Below are positions 52,178 through 62,570 of a DNA stretch of 64,000 nt, piece after piece (position 1 is the first letter of the stretch; each line of letters starts with the position of its first letter). Below the pieces are notes generated by a model, which was given only the letters and a program-made list of their open reading frames with translations, was not told the origin of the DNA and did not search any database. The DNA is from Azospirillum canadense (lineage in GTDB: Bacteria; Pseudomonadota; Alphaproteobacteria; Azospirillales; Azospirillaceae): NCBI RefSeq assembly GCF_025961225.1, contig NZ_JAOQNG010000001.1, positions 2,220,501-2,284,500 on the forward strand, written 5' to 3'. The translations under genes were made by a program, and so were the position numbers.

Positions 52178-52591
52178 GTGACGAACCTGAAGAACCGTTT
52201 CGGCAAGAGCCTGTTCGGCGCGGCCCTCGTGGCCGCGCTTTTCTGTGCCCAGGGCACGCCCGGCGCCGCCCCGGTGCCGGAGGAGATGGTCAGCCGCCCG
52301 GCCGCCAAGCTTCAGGGCTTGGACAAGATCACCGCCCGAACCACCACTTTCACCATCGCGGTCGGCGAGACCAAGCTGCTCGGCAGCCTGCGCATCACGC
52401 TGCGCGCCTGCAAGGAGAACCCGCCGGTGGAACCGCCGGAGGCCGCCGCCTTCCTGGAGATCGTCGAGAACAAGCCCGGTGAACAGGCGGAGGCAATCTT
52501 CAGCGGCTGGATGTTCGCCTCCAGCCCCGCGCTGTCCGCCATGGAACACCCGATCTACGACGTCTGGGTCCTCAGCTGTTCGGACAGCTGA
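52178..52591 (+). CDS. DUF2155 domain-containing protein
   Basis: A 137-residue exported protein typical of alphaproteobacteria. After a signal segment (GKSLFGAALVAALFCAQGTPG) the domain shows TTTFTIAVGETKLLGSLRITLRACKENPP (about 55-83) and IFSGWMFASSPALSAMEHPIYDVWVLSC, with two conserved cysteines probably bonded. The start codon is GTG (52178) after GGAAGCG. The function is unknown; the conserved place beside mlaD and aat suggests an envelope role. Confidence 0.87.
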   Translation: MTNLKNRFGKSLFGAALVAALFCAQGTPGAAPVPEEMVSRPAAKLQGLDKITARTTTFTIAVGETKLLGSLRITLRACKENPPVEPPEAAAFLEIVENKPGEQAEAIFSGWMFASSPALSAMEHPIYDVWVLSCSDS

Positions 52592-52610
52592 CCGCGCGGA
52601 ACGCCCGCCC

Positions 52611-53252
<642 letters not shown>

Positions 53253-53390
53253 CGTCAACACTATATCCGTTCGACCCCGCCCACCGGCAACGGCGATCAT
53301 GGGGACGCTCCGACGGTTCCACTTCCGCGCGACAGGCGGCGCCCACCATGGTATGCAACGCTCAATCGAGCCTCTTGGGGGAGTCACGTC

Positions 53391-54044
53391 ATGCGGAAGG
53401 TTCTCTCGGCCATCGCCCTCGCGGCGGTTGCGTTCCTGTCGGCGACCGGCACGTCCTGGGCGCAACGCCGGGCGGAGCCCGGTGCCTTCGACTATTACGT
53501 CCTGACTCTGTCCTGGTCACCCGCCTTCTGCGCGAAATCCAAGGGGGCGCCCGATCCCGATCAGTGCGGCATGGACCGCAAGTTCGGCTTCGTCGTCCAC
53601 GGCCTGTGGCCGCAGAACGCCGATGGCGGCTACCCCGCCAACTGCACGCGCGACCGGACGGTTCCCAAGGCCGTCGTCGATCAGATCATGCCGATCATGC
53701 CCAGCGTAGGGCTGATCGTCTACGAATGGGCCAAGCACGGCACCTGCAGCGGCCTGAACGCCACCGATTACTTCGCCCGCCTGCGCGAGGCTTACGCCAA
53801 GGTGAAGGTCCCGGAACCGCTGCAGTCGCCCAACGCCGACCTGTCCGTGCCCGCCATGCAGGTGGAGCGGCTGTTCGTCCAGGCCAACCCGGGCCTGGCG
53901 CCGGAGTCGGTGGCCATCGTCTGCTCCAAGCGCGACGTGGCGGAGGTTCGGATCTGCCTGAACAAGGATCTGGGCTTCATGCCCTGCGGTTCGCGGATTG
54001 TCGACCGCTGCCGCCGCGACGCCGTCCTGACCGCGACCCGCTGA
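53391..54044 (+). CDS. ribonuclease T2 family protein
   Basis: A 217-residue secreted endoribonuclease. A signal peptide ([18 protein letters not shown]) precedes the T2 core with both catalytic segments: CAS1 [16 protein letters not shown] (about 66-81) and CAS2 [11 protein letters not shown] (about 111-121), including both histidines, Glu and Lys-His. At least six cysteines suggest disulfides. RNase T2 in Gram-negative periplasm degrades RNA for nucleotide scavenging. It starts after GGGGGAGTCACGTC, divergent from aat. Just after the stop is a 14-bp triplet repeat. Confidence 0.9.
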   Translation: MRKVLSAIALAAVAFLSATGTSWAQRRAEPGAFDYYVLTLSWSPAFCAKSKGAPDPDQCGMDRKFGFVVHGLWPQNADGGYPANCTRDRTVPKAVVDQIMPIMPSVGLIVYEWAKHGTCSGLNATDYFARLREAYAKVKVPEPLQSPNADLSVPAMQVERLFVQANPGLAPESVAIVCSKRDVAEVRICLNKDLGFMPCGSRIVDRCRRDAVLTATR

Positions 54045-54046
54045 CC

Positions 54047-54088
54047 GCAACCTCCTGACTTCAACCTCCTGACTTCAACCTCCTGACT
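54047..54088. repeat. 14-bp tandem repeat, three copies
   Basis: The unit TCAACCTCCTGACT occurs at 54061-54074 and 54075-54088, with a first copy at 54047-54060 differing in its first base. It begins three bases past the RNase T2 stop; each unit contains a TGA. Confidence 0.85.
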
Positions 54089-54111
54089 GCCGCCATCTGT
54101 CCAAAAGATTA

Positions 54112-54136
54112 GGAACGCCGCTGGCCTCCGCCGGTT
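54112..54136 (+). promoter_or_regulatory. EcfG-type general stress promoter
   Basis: GGAAC (54112-54116), 16 bases, then GGTT (54133-54136) fits the GGAAC-N16-cGTT consensus except one base. It lies 50 bases before the SRPBCC gene and shares spacing with the sites at 17612 and 51527. Confidence 0.52.
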
Positions 54137-54186
54137 GAGCCGTTGGTCGGGATCGCCCGATCAACACCGGTTCGATGGAGGCCACA

Positions 54187-55221
54187 ATGGCAACGCAAGA
54201 AGCACGGCACGCCCGCGGTCCGGACCGCAGGCAACAGCCGCGCAGCTGGGACGACGGCGGACACAGGGGTAATGGGCAGGCGGGCGACGAGCGGCTGTCG
54301 CGCGCGTTGGGCTGGTTCAGCATCGGCTTGGGGCTGGCGGAACTGACCGCGCCCAACGCCGTCGCGCGCCTGATCGGCATTCCGGAGGACGACTCGAACC
54401 GGCGCATGCTGCGCGCCTTCGGCATGCGCGAGCTTGCCAATGGCGTCGGCATCCTGGCGCAGCCGCGCGAATCCGGCTGGATGTGGGCGCGCGTCGGCGG
54501 CGACCTGATGGACCTGGCCTTCCTCGGCAACAACCTGCGCTCCGACGAGGCGCAGCCGAACCGGATTGCGGCGGCGGCGGCGGCCGTGGCCGGGGTGACC
54601 GCGCTCGACGTGCTGTGCGGGCAGCGGATGGGGCAAGACGGCGGCGAAGCACAGGGCACCGGCGCCAACCGCCTGTGGAGCCGCCACATCGACGTCCGTC
54701 AGACCGTGGCGATCAACCGCAAGCCGGAGGAGATCTACAGCTTCTGGCGCGATTTCCGGAACCTGCCGCAGTTCATGAGCCACCTGGAGCGGGTGGACGT
54801 GCAGGACGACCGCCGCTCCCACTGGGTCGCCAAGGCACCAGCCGGGCGCACGGTGGAATGGGACGCCGAGGTGACGGAGGACCAGCCGAACCAGCGGCTC
54901 TGCTGGCGCTCGCTGGAGCGCGCCGATGTCGACAACAGCGGCGAGGTGCGGTTCGAGCGCGCGCCGGGTGACCGCGGCACCATCCTGCGGGTGGAGATGC
55001 GCTACACCCCGCCCGGCGGCATTTTCGGCGCCATCGGGGCGAAGCTGTTCGGCGAGGAGCCGCAGATGCAGGTGCGCGACGACCTGCGCCGCCTGAAGCA
55101 GGTGTTGGAGACGGGCGAGGTCACGGTGGCCGAGGGCTCCATGGCCATCACCCACCCGGCGCAAGCCTGGGCCCCGCACACCCAACCGGCCCACACCCAA
55201 CCGGCCGACTCGGGCCGCTGA
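54187..55221 (+). CDS. SRPBCC-domain membrane protein
   Basis: A 344-residue two-part protein. Residues about 35-145 contain hydrophobic segments ([36 protein letters not shown]) around a [27 protein letters not shown] core. Residues about 165-310 are an SRPBCC/polyketide-cyclase-like lipid-binding domain ([66 protein letters not shown]). The tail repeats HTQPA. Such proteins are often paired with the zinc alcohol dehydrogenase that follows after 16 bases. GGAGG precedes ATG 54187, favouring it over ATG 54175. An EcfG-type promoter suggests stress induction. The ligand is unknown. Confidence 0.8.
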   Translation: MATQEARHARGPDRRQQPRSWDDGGHRGNGQAGDERLSRALGWFSIGLGLAELTAPNAVARLIGIPEDDSNRRMLRAFGMRELANGVGILAQPRESGWMWARVGGDLMDLAFLGNNLRSDEAQPNRIAAAAAAVAGVTALDVLCGQRMGQDGGEAQGTGANRLWSRHIDVRQTVAINRKPEEIYSFWRDFRNLPQFMSHLERVDVQDDRRSHWVAKAPAGRTVEWDAEVTEDQPNQRLCWRSLERADVDNSGEVRFERAPGDRGTILRVEMRYTPPGGIFGAIGAKLFGEEPQMQVRDDLRRLKQVLETGEVTVAEGSMAITHPAQAWAPHTQPAHTQPADSGR

Positions 55222-55237
55222 CAGGAGGTTCACGGCC

Positions 55238-56407
<1,170 letters not shown>

Positions 56408-56412
56408 GGATT

Positions 56413-56488
56413 TTCACCACCAAGGCACCAAGACACCAAGAGTTCACGACCTGCAGAGGCCAGGGATTCTTGGTGTCTTGGTGGTGCA
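56413..56488. repeat. CACCAAG-type intergenic inverted repeat
   Basis: Left arm 56413-56445 (TTCACCACCAAGGCACCAAG...) and right arm ending near 56488 (...TTGGTGTCTTGGTGGTGC) pair around an interior of about 20 bases. It is close to the copy at 18887 and again lies between convergent genes. Confidence 0.82.
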
Positions 56489-56518
56489 TCTCTTTCCCCA
56501 GAGACACGACCGGCCAAA

Positions 56519-56561
56519 ACAAAAGGCCCCTCTCTCCACATCGGAAAGAGGGGCCTTTTGT
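56519..56561. terminator. bidirectional terminator, alcohol dehydrogenase / accC
   Basis: A perfect 15-bp stem, ACAAAAGGCCCCTCT (56519-56533) with AGAGGGGCCTTTTGT (56547-56561), and a 13-base loop. The A/T edges allow termination in both directions. Confidence 0.9.
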
Positions 56562-56573
56562 GTAATGCACCGC

Positions 56574-57914
<1,341 letters not shown>

Positions 57915-57934
57915 CGCCAAGGGATGATCCCCGC

Positions 57935-58381
57935 TCACTCGATGATCAAAAGGACTTCGCCGAACTCCACCGGCTGGCCGTCGGAGATGAAGATCTCCGA
58001 CACCGTGCCGCCGCGCGGAGCCTTGATCGGGTTCATCACCTTCATCGCCTCGATGATGAGGACGGTCTGGCCGGCCTTCACCGTGTCGCCGACGCGCACG
58101 AAGGGGGCCGAGCCCGGTTCCGGCGCCGCGTAGGCGGTGCCGACCATCGGCGAGGTGACGGCGCCCGGATGGCTGGCCGGCTTGCCCGCGGGGGCGGCAG
58201 CGGCGACCGGGGCCGGGGCGGCCGCGACCGGAGCGTGCACGGCGACGGCCTGGGCGGCGGTCGGGCGGGTGACGCGGATGCGCTTCTCGCCCTCGGCAAA
58301 CTCGATCTCGCTCAAGCCCGTCTCACGCAGGAGATCCGCGAGCTTGCGGACCAGATCGCCGTCGATGTCGAAGCTTGCCAT
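57935..58381 (-). CDS. accB: biotin carboxyl carrier protein of acetyl-CoA carboxylase
   Basis: A 148-residue carrier. The N-terminal part (about 1-38) mediates assembly, an Ala/Pro-rich linker spans about 42-72, and the biotinyl domain ends with the biotin lysine in IEAMKVMNPIKAP (K114). It lies between aroQ and accC in the conserved order and is cotranscribed with both from the promoter before aroQ. Confidence 0.94.
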   Translation of the reverse strand: MASFDIDGDLVRKLADLLRETGLSEIEFAEGEKRIRVTRPTAAQAVAVHAPVAAAPAPVAAAAPAGKPASHPGAVTSPMVGTAYAAPEPGSAPFVRVGDTVKAGQTVLIIEAMKVMNPIKAPRGGTVSEIFISDGQPVEFGEVLLIIE

Positions 58382-58404
58382 GGTGTTCGTAATTCCCGTG
58401 TTCC

Positions 58405-58854
58405 TTAGTCGCGCTCGAGGATATTCGCCATGGCGTCCAGCGCCAGCAGATACCCGTGCGGGCCGAAGCCGCAGATCATCCCCTTGGCCACCGCGGAAAT
58501 GTGCGAGTGGTGGCGGATGGCCTCACGCTTGTAGATGTTGGAGAGATGCACCTCGACGATCGGCAGCTCGGACAGGATCAGCGCGTCCATGATGGCGACG
58601 GAGGTGTGGCTGTAGGCGCCGGCGTTGATGACGATACCGTCATGTTCCGTGCGCGCTTGCTGAATCCAGGAAACAAGCTCGCCCTCGTGGTTCGACTGCC
58701 GGAAATCGACGACCAGCGAAAGCTGTTCGGCGCGTTCCTGGCAGGCGGCCTCCAGGTCGTCAAGCGTCATCGAGCCGTAGATGTGCGGTTCGCGCACACC
58801 CAGCATGTTCAGGTTCGGCCCGTTTAGGACCAGAACGGACGCGTCGATGGCCAC
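58405..58854 (-). CDS. aroQ: 3-dehydroquinate dehydratase, type II
   Basis: A 149-residue dodecameric dehydratase of the shikimate pathway. The active site shows LVLNGPNLNMLGVREPHIYG (about 8-27, with the base Tyr), QSNHEGELVSWI, VINAGAYSHTSVAI and VHLSNIYKREAIRHHSHIS (catalytic His near 101). The start follows AAAGGGGCGTGGCC. It leads the aroQ-accB-accC operon common in alphaproteobacteria. Confidence 0.94.
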   Translation of the reverse strand: MAIDASVLVLNGPNLNMLGVREPHIYGSMTLDDLEAACQERAEQLSLVVDFRQSNHEGELVSWIQQARTEHDGIVINAGAYSHTSVAIMDALILSELPIVEVHLSNIYKREAIRHHSHISAVAKGMICGFGPHGYLLALDAMANILERD

Positions 58855-58889
58855 GGGCCACGCCCCTTTCCCAAGATCAAGACCGCGCG

Positions 58890-58917
58890 TTTATAGCACT
58901 TTGCGACGGACAGGCAA
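58890..58917 (-). promoter_or_regulatory. sigma-70-type promoter of aroQ-accB-accC
   Basis: On the minus strand TTGCCT (58917-58912) and TATAAA (58895-58890) are 16 bases apart, with a predicted start about 30 bases before the aroQ ATG. Confidence 0.6.
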
Positions 58918-59027
58918 TGCCGATGGGCCGTCGGTTCGGCCGATTGCGGCGATTGCACCCCTTCGACGCTGTCCGGAAGGCAAAAGTCGTCCCGCCGCCC
59001 CCGCCACTGGCCCCCTCAGCGGCCCTC

Positions 59028-59837
59028 TCAGCGAGAGTGCCCGAGGTGGCGCTTGACGATCTCGTCGAAGGCACCGGACTCCTTCAGCTTCTTCAGGCCG
59101 GAGTTGAAGGCGGCCATCACCGCCGGCGCCTCCGGGTTGGCGCGCGACAGGACCAGATGCTGGCCGACGCGGGCGTAGGGCTGGTCGGAAACGCGGATGT
59201 CACGCTCCGCCACGACGTTGGCGACGGCGGCCTGACCCGTGAACTCGTCGATGATGAAGGCGTCCACGCGGTCGGTCGCCACCATGCGCACGCAGGCTGG
59301 CAGGTCGGCCGGGCTTTCCCGGACCAAGTCCCCGGTGGCGATCATCGCGGTCAGTTCCGTCGGCAGCGCGTAGCCCACCGGCGCGCAGACCGAACGCCCT
59401 TTGAAGTCCCGCGGCGTGTGGAACTCCATCGGCGTCCGGGCGGAAAGGTAGACGAGTTGCCGCACCTCCATCAGCGGGTCGGAGAACAGCACCTCCGACT
59501 CCCGCTCCGGCGTGCGCACATAGGGAAAGCTGCCCAGATACTTGCCGGCCACCACCCCGTCGTAGCCGCGCTTCCAGGGCATGAAGCGGACCTCGTAGCT
59601 GAGGCCCACGGCCTTGAAGGCGCTCAGCACCACCTCGGTCAGCATGCCGCCCTGGGGAAGCGTCTCGCCGGTGAAAGGGGCGAAGTCGTTGCCGGTGACA
59701 AGGTCGAGCCCGGAGTCGAGCAGGGCCGCGCGGACCGGAACGGCTGCCGCCACGAGCATCAGCGCGGCCAGGATCGCCCGCTTGACGCGCGTCCGCTGCC
59801 CCCGAATCCGCCCGACCAAGTTTCCCCGCGCCAGCAT
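59028..59837 (-). CDS. orphan periplasmic solute-binding protein, family 3
   Basis: A 269-residue exported protein (signal peptide AILAALMLVAAAVPVRA) of the amino-acid-binding SBP_bac_3 type: DLVTGNDFAPFTGETLPQGGMLTEVV, AGKYLGSFPYVRTPERE and TDRVDAFIIDEFTGQAAV. No permease or ATPase is adjacent, so it may serve a distant transporter or act as a sensor partner. The ATG at 59837 has only a poor ribosome site, and the basic N-terminal stretch before the signal core is unusually long (about 20 residues), so a later start is possible. The ligand is unknown. Confidence 0.78.
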   Translation of the reverse strand: MLARGNLVGRIRGQRTRVKRAILAALMLVAAAVPVRAALLDSGLDLVTGNDFAPFTGETLPQGGMLTEVVLSAFKAVGLSYEVRFMPWKRGYDGVVAGKYLGSFPYVRTPERESEVLFSDPLMEVRQLVYLSARTPMEFHTPRDFKGRSVCAPVGYALPTELTAMIATGDLVRESPADLPACVRMVATDRVDAFIIDEFTGQAAVANVVAERDIRVSDQPYARVGQHLVLSRANPEAPAVMAAFNSGLKKLKESGAFDEIVKRHLGHSR

Positions 59838-60041
59838 CCCTTGTTGCCCCCGCCTTCGCCCACCGCCCCCGGCCGGTCCAAGTCCATTCAGTCCACGCCG
59901 TGTAACGCCCGCGACGTGTAGCGGGGCAGCCCCGACCTGTAAAGCGGTTTCACCTAGGGATCATTTGCAACACCAGCCGCTTTCCCTTTGCGTACCCATA
60001 ATAAAGGACGCCTAATCTCGCCCAATTCCTGATCGTGCGTC

Positions 60042-61524
60042 TTACACCGCCGTGGCCGCGGCCTTTTGCGCCGCCTTCATCCGCTTGCCGGCGGGGTCGG
60101 TGTAGATGTCGTTGATCCGCTGCACATGCTCGGCCACAGCCTCGCGGATCCCGAAGATCCGCTTCTCCGCACCGGCGCCCCAGCCGGCCGGGCGCTTGCG
60201 GAAGATGGAGCGGAAAAAGCGGGTGTTGCGCAGGAATCCCGCGCGCAGGTTCAGGTCGACGTCGCCGAACCGCTCCGGCAGGGTGCGGGCGACGCGGCGC
60301 GCGGCAAAGGCGCGCAGCCAGAAATGGCCGGCGGCGAACAGCCCGCCGACCAGCAGCGCCGCGACCAATCCGCGCACCGGTAGGCCGGCCGCCCAGGCCG
60401 GCCCCGCCTCGCCCAGCCAGGACAGGAAGCCCGGCACCGTGTCCGACCCGACCAGGCTGGCGATCCCGCCGAACAGCACCAGCAGCAACACCGTCCACAC
60501 CACGTCGCCGATCAGCACCAGCTTGCGCCAGCGCTTCAGCGCGGCGGTCAACTGCGGCACGACCTCCCCGCGCAGCTCCTTCACCAGGCTGTCGATCATG
60601 CCGACGATGGCGGTAGGCGCGGGCGACCTCCACCTCGTTGATGCGCTCCTGGATTTCGGCAAGGTCGGAGTCGCGCCGCGCTTCGTAGCGGGCGCGCACC
60701 GCCTCGTCCTCGATGGCGACGGCCGACTTGCCGTCATAGATCGCGTAGAAGCGACCGGACACCAGCCCGGCCTGCGCGATGGCCCGCTGCCACGCGCCGA
60801 ACACGGCCTCCAGGTTGTCTTCCTTCGCCGTGGTGTCGATCTGGTTCAGGATGTAGCAGACCTTGCGCGCGTCGGCGCGGTCCACCGTCTTGGCCACCAG
60901 ATGCTTCAGCGTGTCCTGCATCGCCCCGGGTTCCGGATGGCGGCCGTCGAAGAAGACCAGGACGAGGTCCGACAGCTCGACGATGTGGTCGACCAGCCGC
61001 AGGACGGAGCGGCGCTGGTCGTCGGCGTCGAAGCCCGGCGAGTCGATGAAGATCTTGCCGCGCGCCCGTTCGCCGGACAGCGTCTTCAGCTGCAGATAGT
61101 TGTCGATGCGCTTGCCCTCCCCGGCCGCGACCTTTTCGATCTCGTCGGCGATCCGGTAGAAGGGGAAGCGCGGGTCGGCGTTCAGCGCAGTGCCGGGCAG
61201 CGCCTCGCGCCGCGTCTCCGGCCCGTGGCAGATGACCGTGAATTTGTCGTCCACCGCTTGGTTGCCGGTGTTCTGCAGCGGCGCGCCGAGATAGCCGTTC
61301 AGGAAGGTCGACTTGCCGGCCGAGAAGGTGCCGAGCACCGCGATCATCGGCCACCATGGGATGCGCGTGGTCAACGATTCGTGCCGGCCCAGCACGCCCA
61401 GCCCGGCCAGCAGCCGGTCGAACTTGCGGAAGGTCGGGATCACCGGAAGAAGGTTCGGGTTCTCCGCGCGGAGGTGCGCGTCCAGGGCCGCGAGGCGCTG
61501 CTGGAGGGCTTGCCTGGGGGTCAT
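60042..61524 (-). pseudogene. dynamin-like GTPase, frameshifted
   Basis: The N-terminal frame (61524 down to about 60615) encodes a dynamin-family GTPase domain: P-loop VLGTFSAGKSTFLNGYLGAPLQ near residue 65, G3 IDSPGFDADDQ and G4 LNQID. It runs to EVARAY and then loses sense. The continuation (IVGMIDSLVKELRGEVVPQL, two membrane helices LVLIGDVVWTVLLLVLFGGIASLV and GLVAALLVGGLFAAGHFWL, and a C-terminal helix region) is open in another frame from about 60610 to 60042. One extra base at about 60609-60614 explains both. It is either a real lesion or a sequence error; there is no homopolymer at the site. Intact relatives are membrane-remodelling bacterial dynamins. Start 61524 fits the family. 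Confidence 0.72.
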
Positions 61525-61766
61525 GGCCGGCGGGTTCCCGTAAGCTGTGAGGACAAGGGTGCGACGACAGGGTTGTGTCAGGAGCCACTCTCTAGCACGA
61601 GCCGCCGGGGCGGGGGGGAATGAAATCGGCGTGGCAAATCGGCGTAACGGACCCGCGCCACGGGGGCTGCAAACCCGCCCGGAAGGCGTCCGGTCCAATG
61701 GAGAGCGTCCTGTGACTTTGGAGGGACCGCCGGACGAAAAGGCCGGTTGCGCGCGTTGTTCCCCGC

Positions 61767-62357
61767 ATGGTGCGCGACGATGACCCGGACCTTTCCGCCA
61801 CGCCCGACTCCTTCCGCCTAACGGCGGACGAGTTGGCCTTCCTGCTCGGCGACCCCGCGGCGCAGACGCGCCGGGCGGAGCGCAACGCCCGCGCCAACCG
61901 CGCCCGGACGGAGCGTCGCCACGCCGACCCGTCCTACGCAGAGCGGCTGCGCACCGACGAGCGCGAGCGCCAGCGCCGCCGGCGCGCCAAGGCGGCCATC
62001 GGCCAGCCGGAGCGGGAGCCGAGCCCACCCGCCCCCCTGCCCGCCCTGGCGCCGGAGGACGCGCTCGCCCGCCTGACCGCGTTCCTGGAGCAGGCCGGCA
62101 CGCCGCAGGCCATGCAGCTGCGCGGCCGGGCGGAGGCGCTGGACCGCTACGTCGAAGGCTTCGTCGTCTACCGCGCCCTGGCCGCGACCGGGGAGCGCCC
62201 GACCCGCGGCGCCCTCGCCGCCGCCTTGAAAGCGCAGTACGGGCGGTCGCTCACCCCGTCCCAAATCCAGAACCTGCGTGACCGGATCGAGGGTTTTGCC
62301 AAGCCCGGCGGCCCCTGGCACCCGCATTTCCAACCGCCGTCAGGCGGCGACCGGTGA
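61767..62357 (+). CDS. hypothetical protein, basic N-terminal half
   Basis: A 196-residue frame with no recognised family. The N-terminal part is rich in Arg and Glu (TRRAERNARANRARTERRH, ERERQRRRRAKAA, about 33-78) and probably helical; a proline-rich linker follows (EREPSPPAPLPALAPED). The C-terminal part (about 95-185) looks folded and helical, ending in RSLTPSQIQNLRDRIEGFA. The strong positive charge suggests nucleic-acid contact, which is conjecture. Divergent from the dynamin-like gene; no clear ribosome site before 61767. Codon pattern is like the neighbours. Confidence 0.5.
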   Translation: MVRDDDPDLSATPDSFRLTADELAFLLGDPAAQTRRAERNARANRARTERRHADPSYAERLRTDERERQRRRRAKAAIGQPEREPSPPAPLPALAPEDALARLTAFLEQAGTPQAMQLRGRAEALDRYVEGFVVYRALAATGERPTRGALAAALKAQYGRSLTPSQIQNLRDRIEGFAKPGGPWHPHFQPPSGGDR

Positions 62358-62361
62358 AGCC

Positions 62362-62521
62362 CGATACAGCGCGTCACGCAGCCGCCGCGAATCCACCCTG
62401 TTACAGCCCCGAAACGTCGTTAATACGGCGTTAACCAGTTCCTTAACGATCCATTAAGGCCGACAAGGCCACTCGGACATCGCTCATTACGTCCCAAGAC
62501 GCTGCGTGACGCGCTGTATCG
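62362..62521. repeat. 160-bp element with 21-bp perfect inverted repeats
   Basis: The 21 bases at 62362-62382 (starting CGATACAGCGCGTCACG) recur exactly, inverted, at 62501-62521. The 118 bases between are less GC-rich than the surroundings and contain the TTAA array described separately. No obvious target-site duplication flanks the ends. The element occupies the gap between the hypothetical gene and the chemoreceptor 3' end. It could be a MITE-like remnant, a recombination site or a large operator. Confidence 0.85.
62420..62457. promoter_or_regulatory. two CtrA-type boxes (TTAA-N7-TTAA, phased)
   Basis: TTAA occurs at 62420, 62431, 62443 and 62454, giving two exact TTAA-N7-TTAA boxes (62420-62434 and 62443-62457) separated by 8 bases. 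Three of the four tetrads are followed by C or T, as in the CtrA consensus TTAAC/T. The 11-12-11-base spacing puts all four on one helix face. CtrA is the cell-cycle/motility response regulator of alphaproteobacteria. Confidence 0.55.
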
Positions 62522-62533
62522 TCCTTTGGACCC

Positions 62534-62563
62534 ATCTCCCGCCCCCAGTGGGGGACGGGAGAT
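62534..62563. terminator. stem-loop just past the chemoreceptor stop
   Basis: ATCTCCCGCCCCC (62534-62546) pairs with GGGGG-A-CGGGAGAT (62550-62563) with one bulged base, a very stable hairpin 7 bases beyond the stop of the leftward chemoreceptor. It lacks a T-run, so classical intrinsic termination is uncertain. Confidence 0.55.
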
Positions 62564-62570
62564 TCGGACG

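Noticed and set aside
59950..60615. Continuation of the first dynamin frame to 59950
   Set aside because: After EVARAY the residues become Arg/Gly-rich nonsense while the correct membrane helices appear in another frame, so this end is a frameshift artefact.
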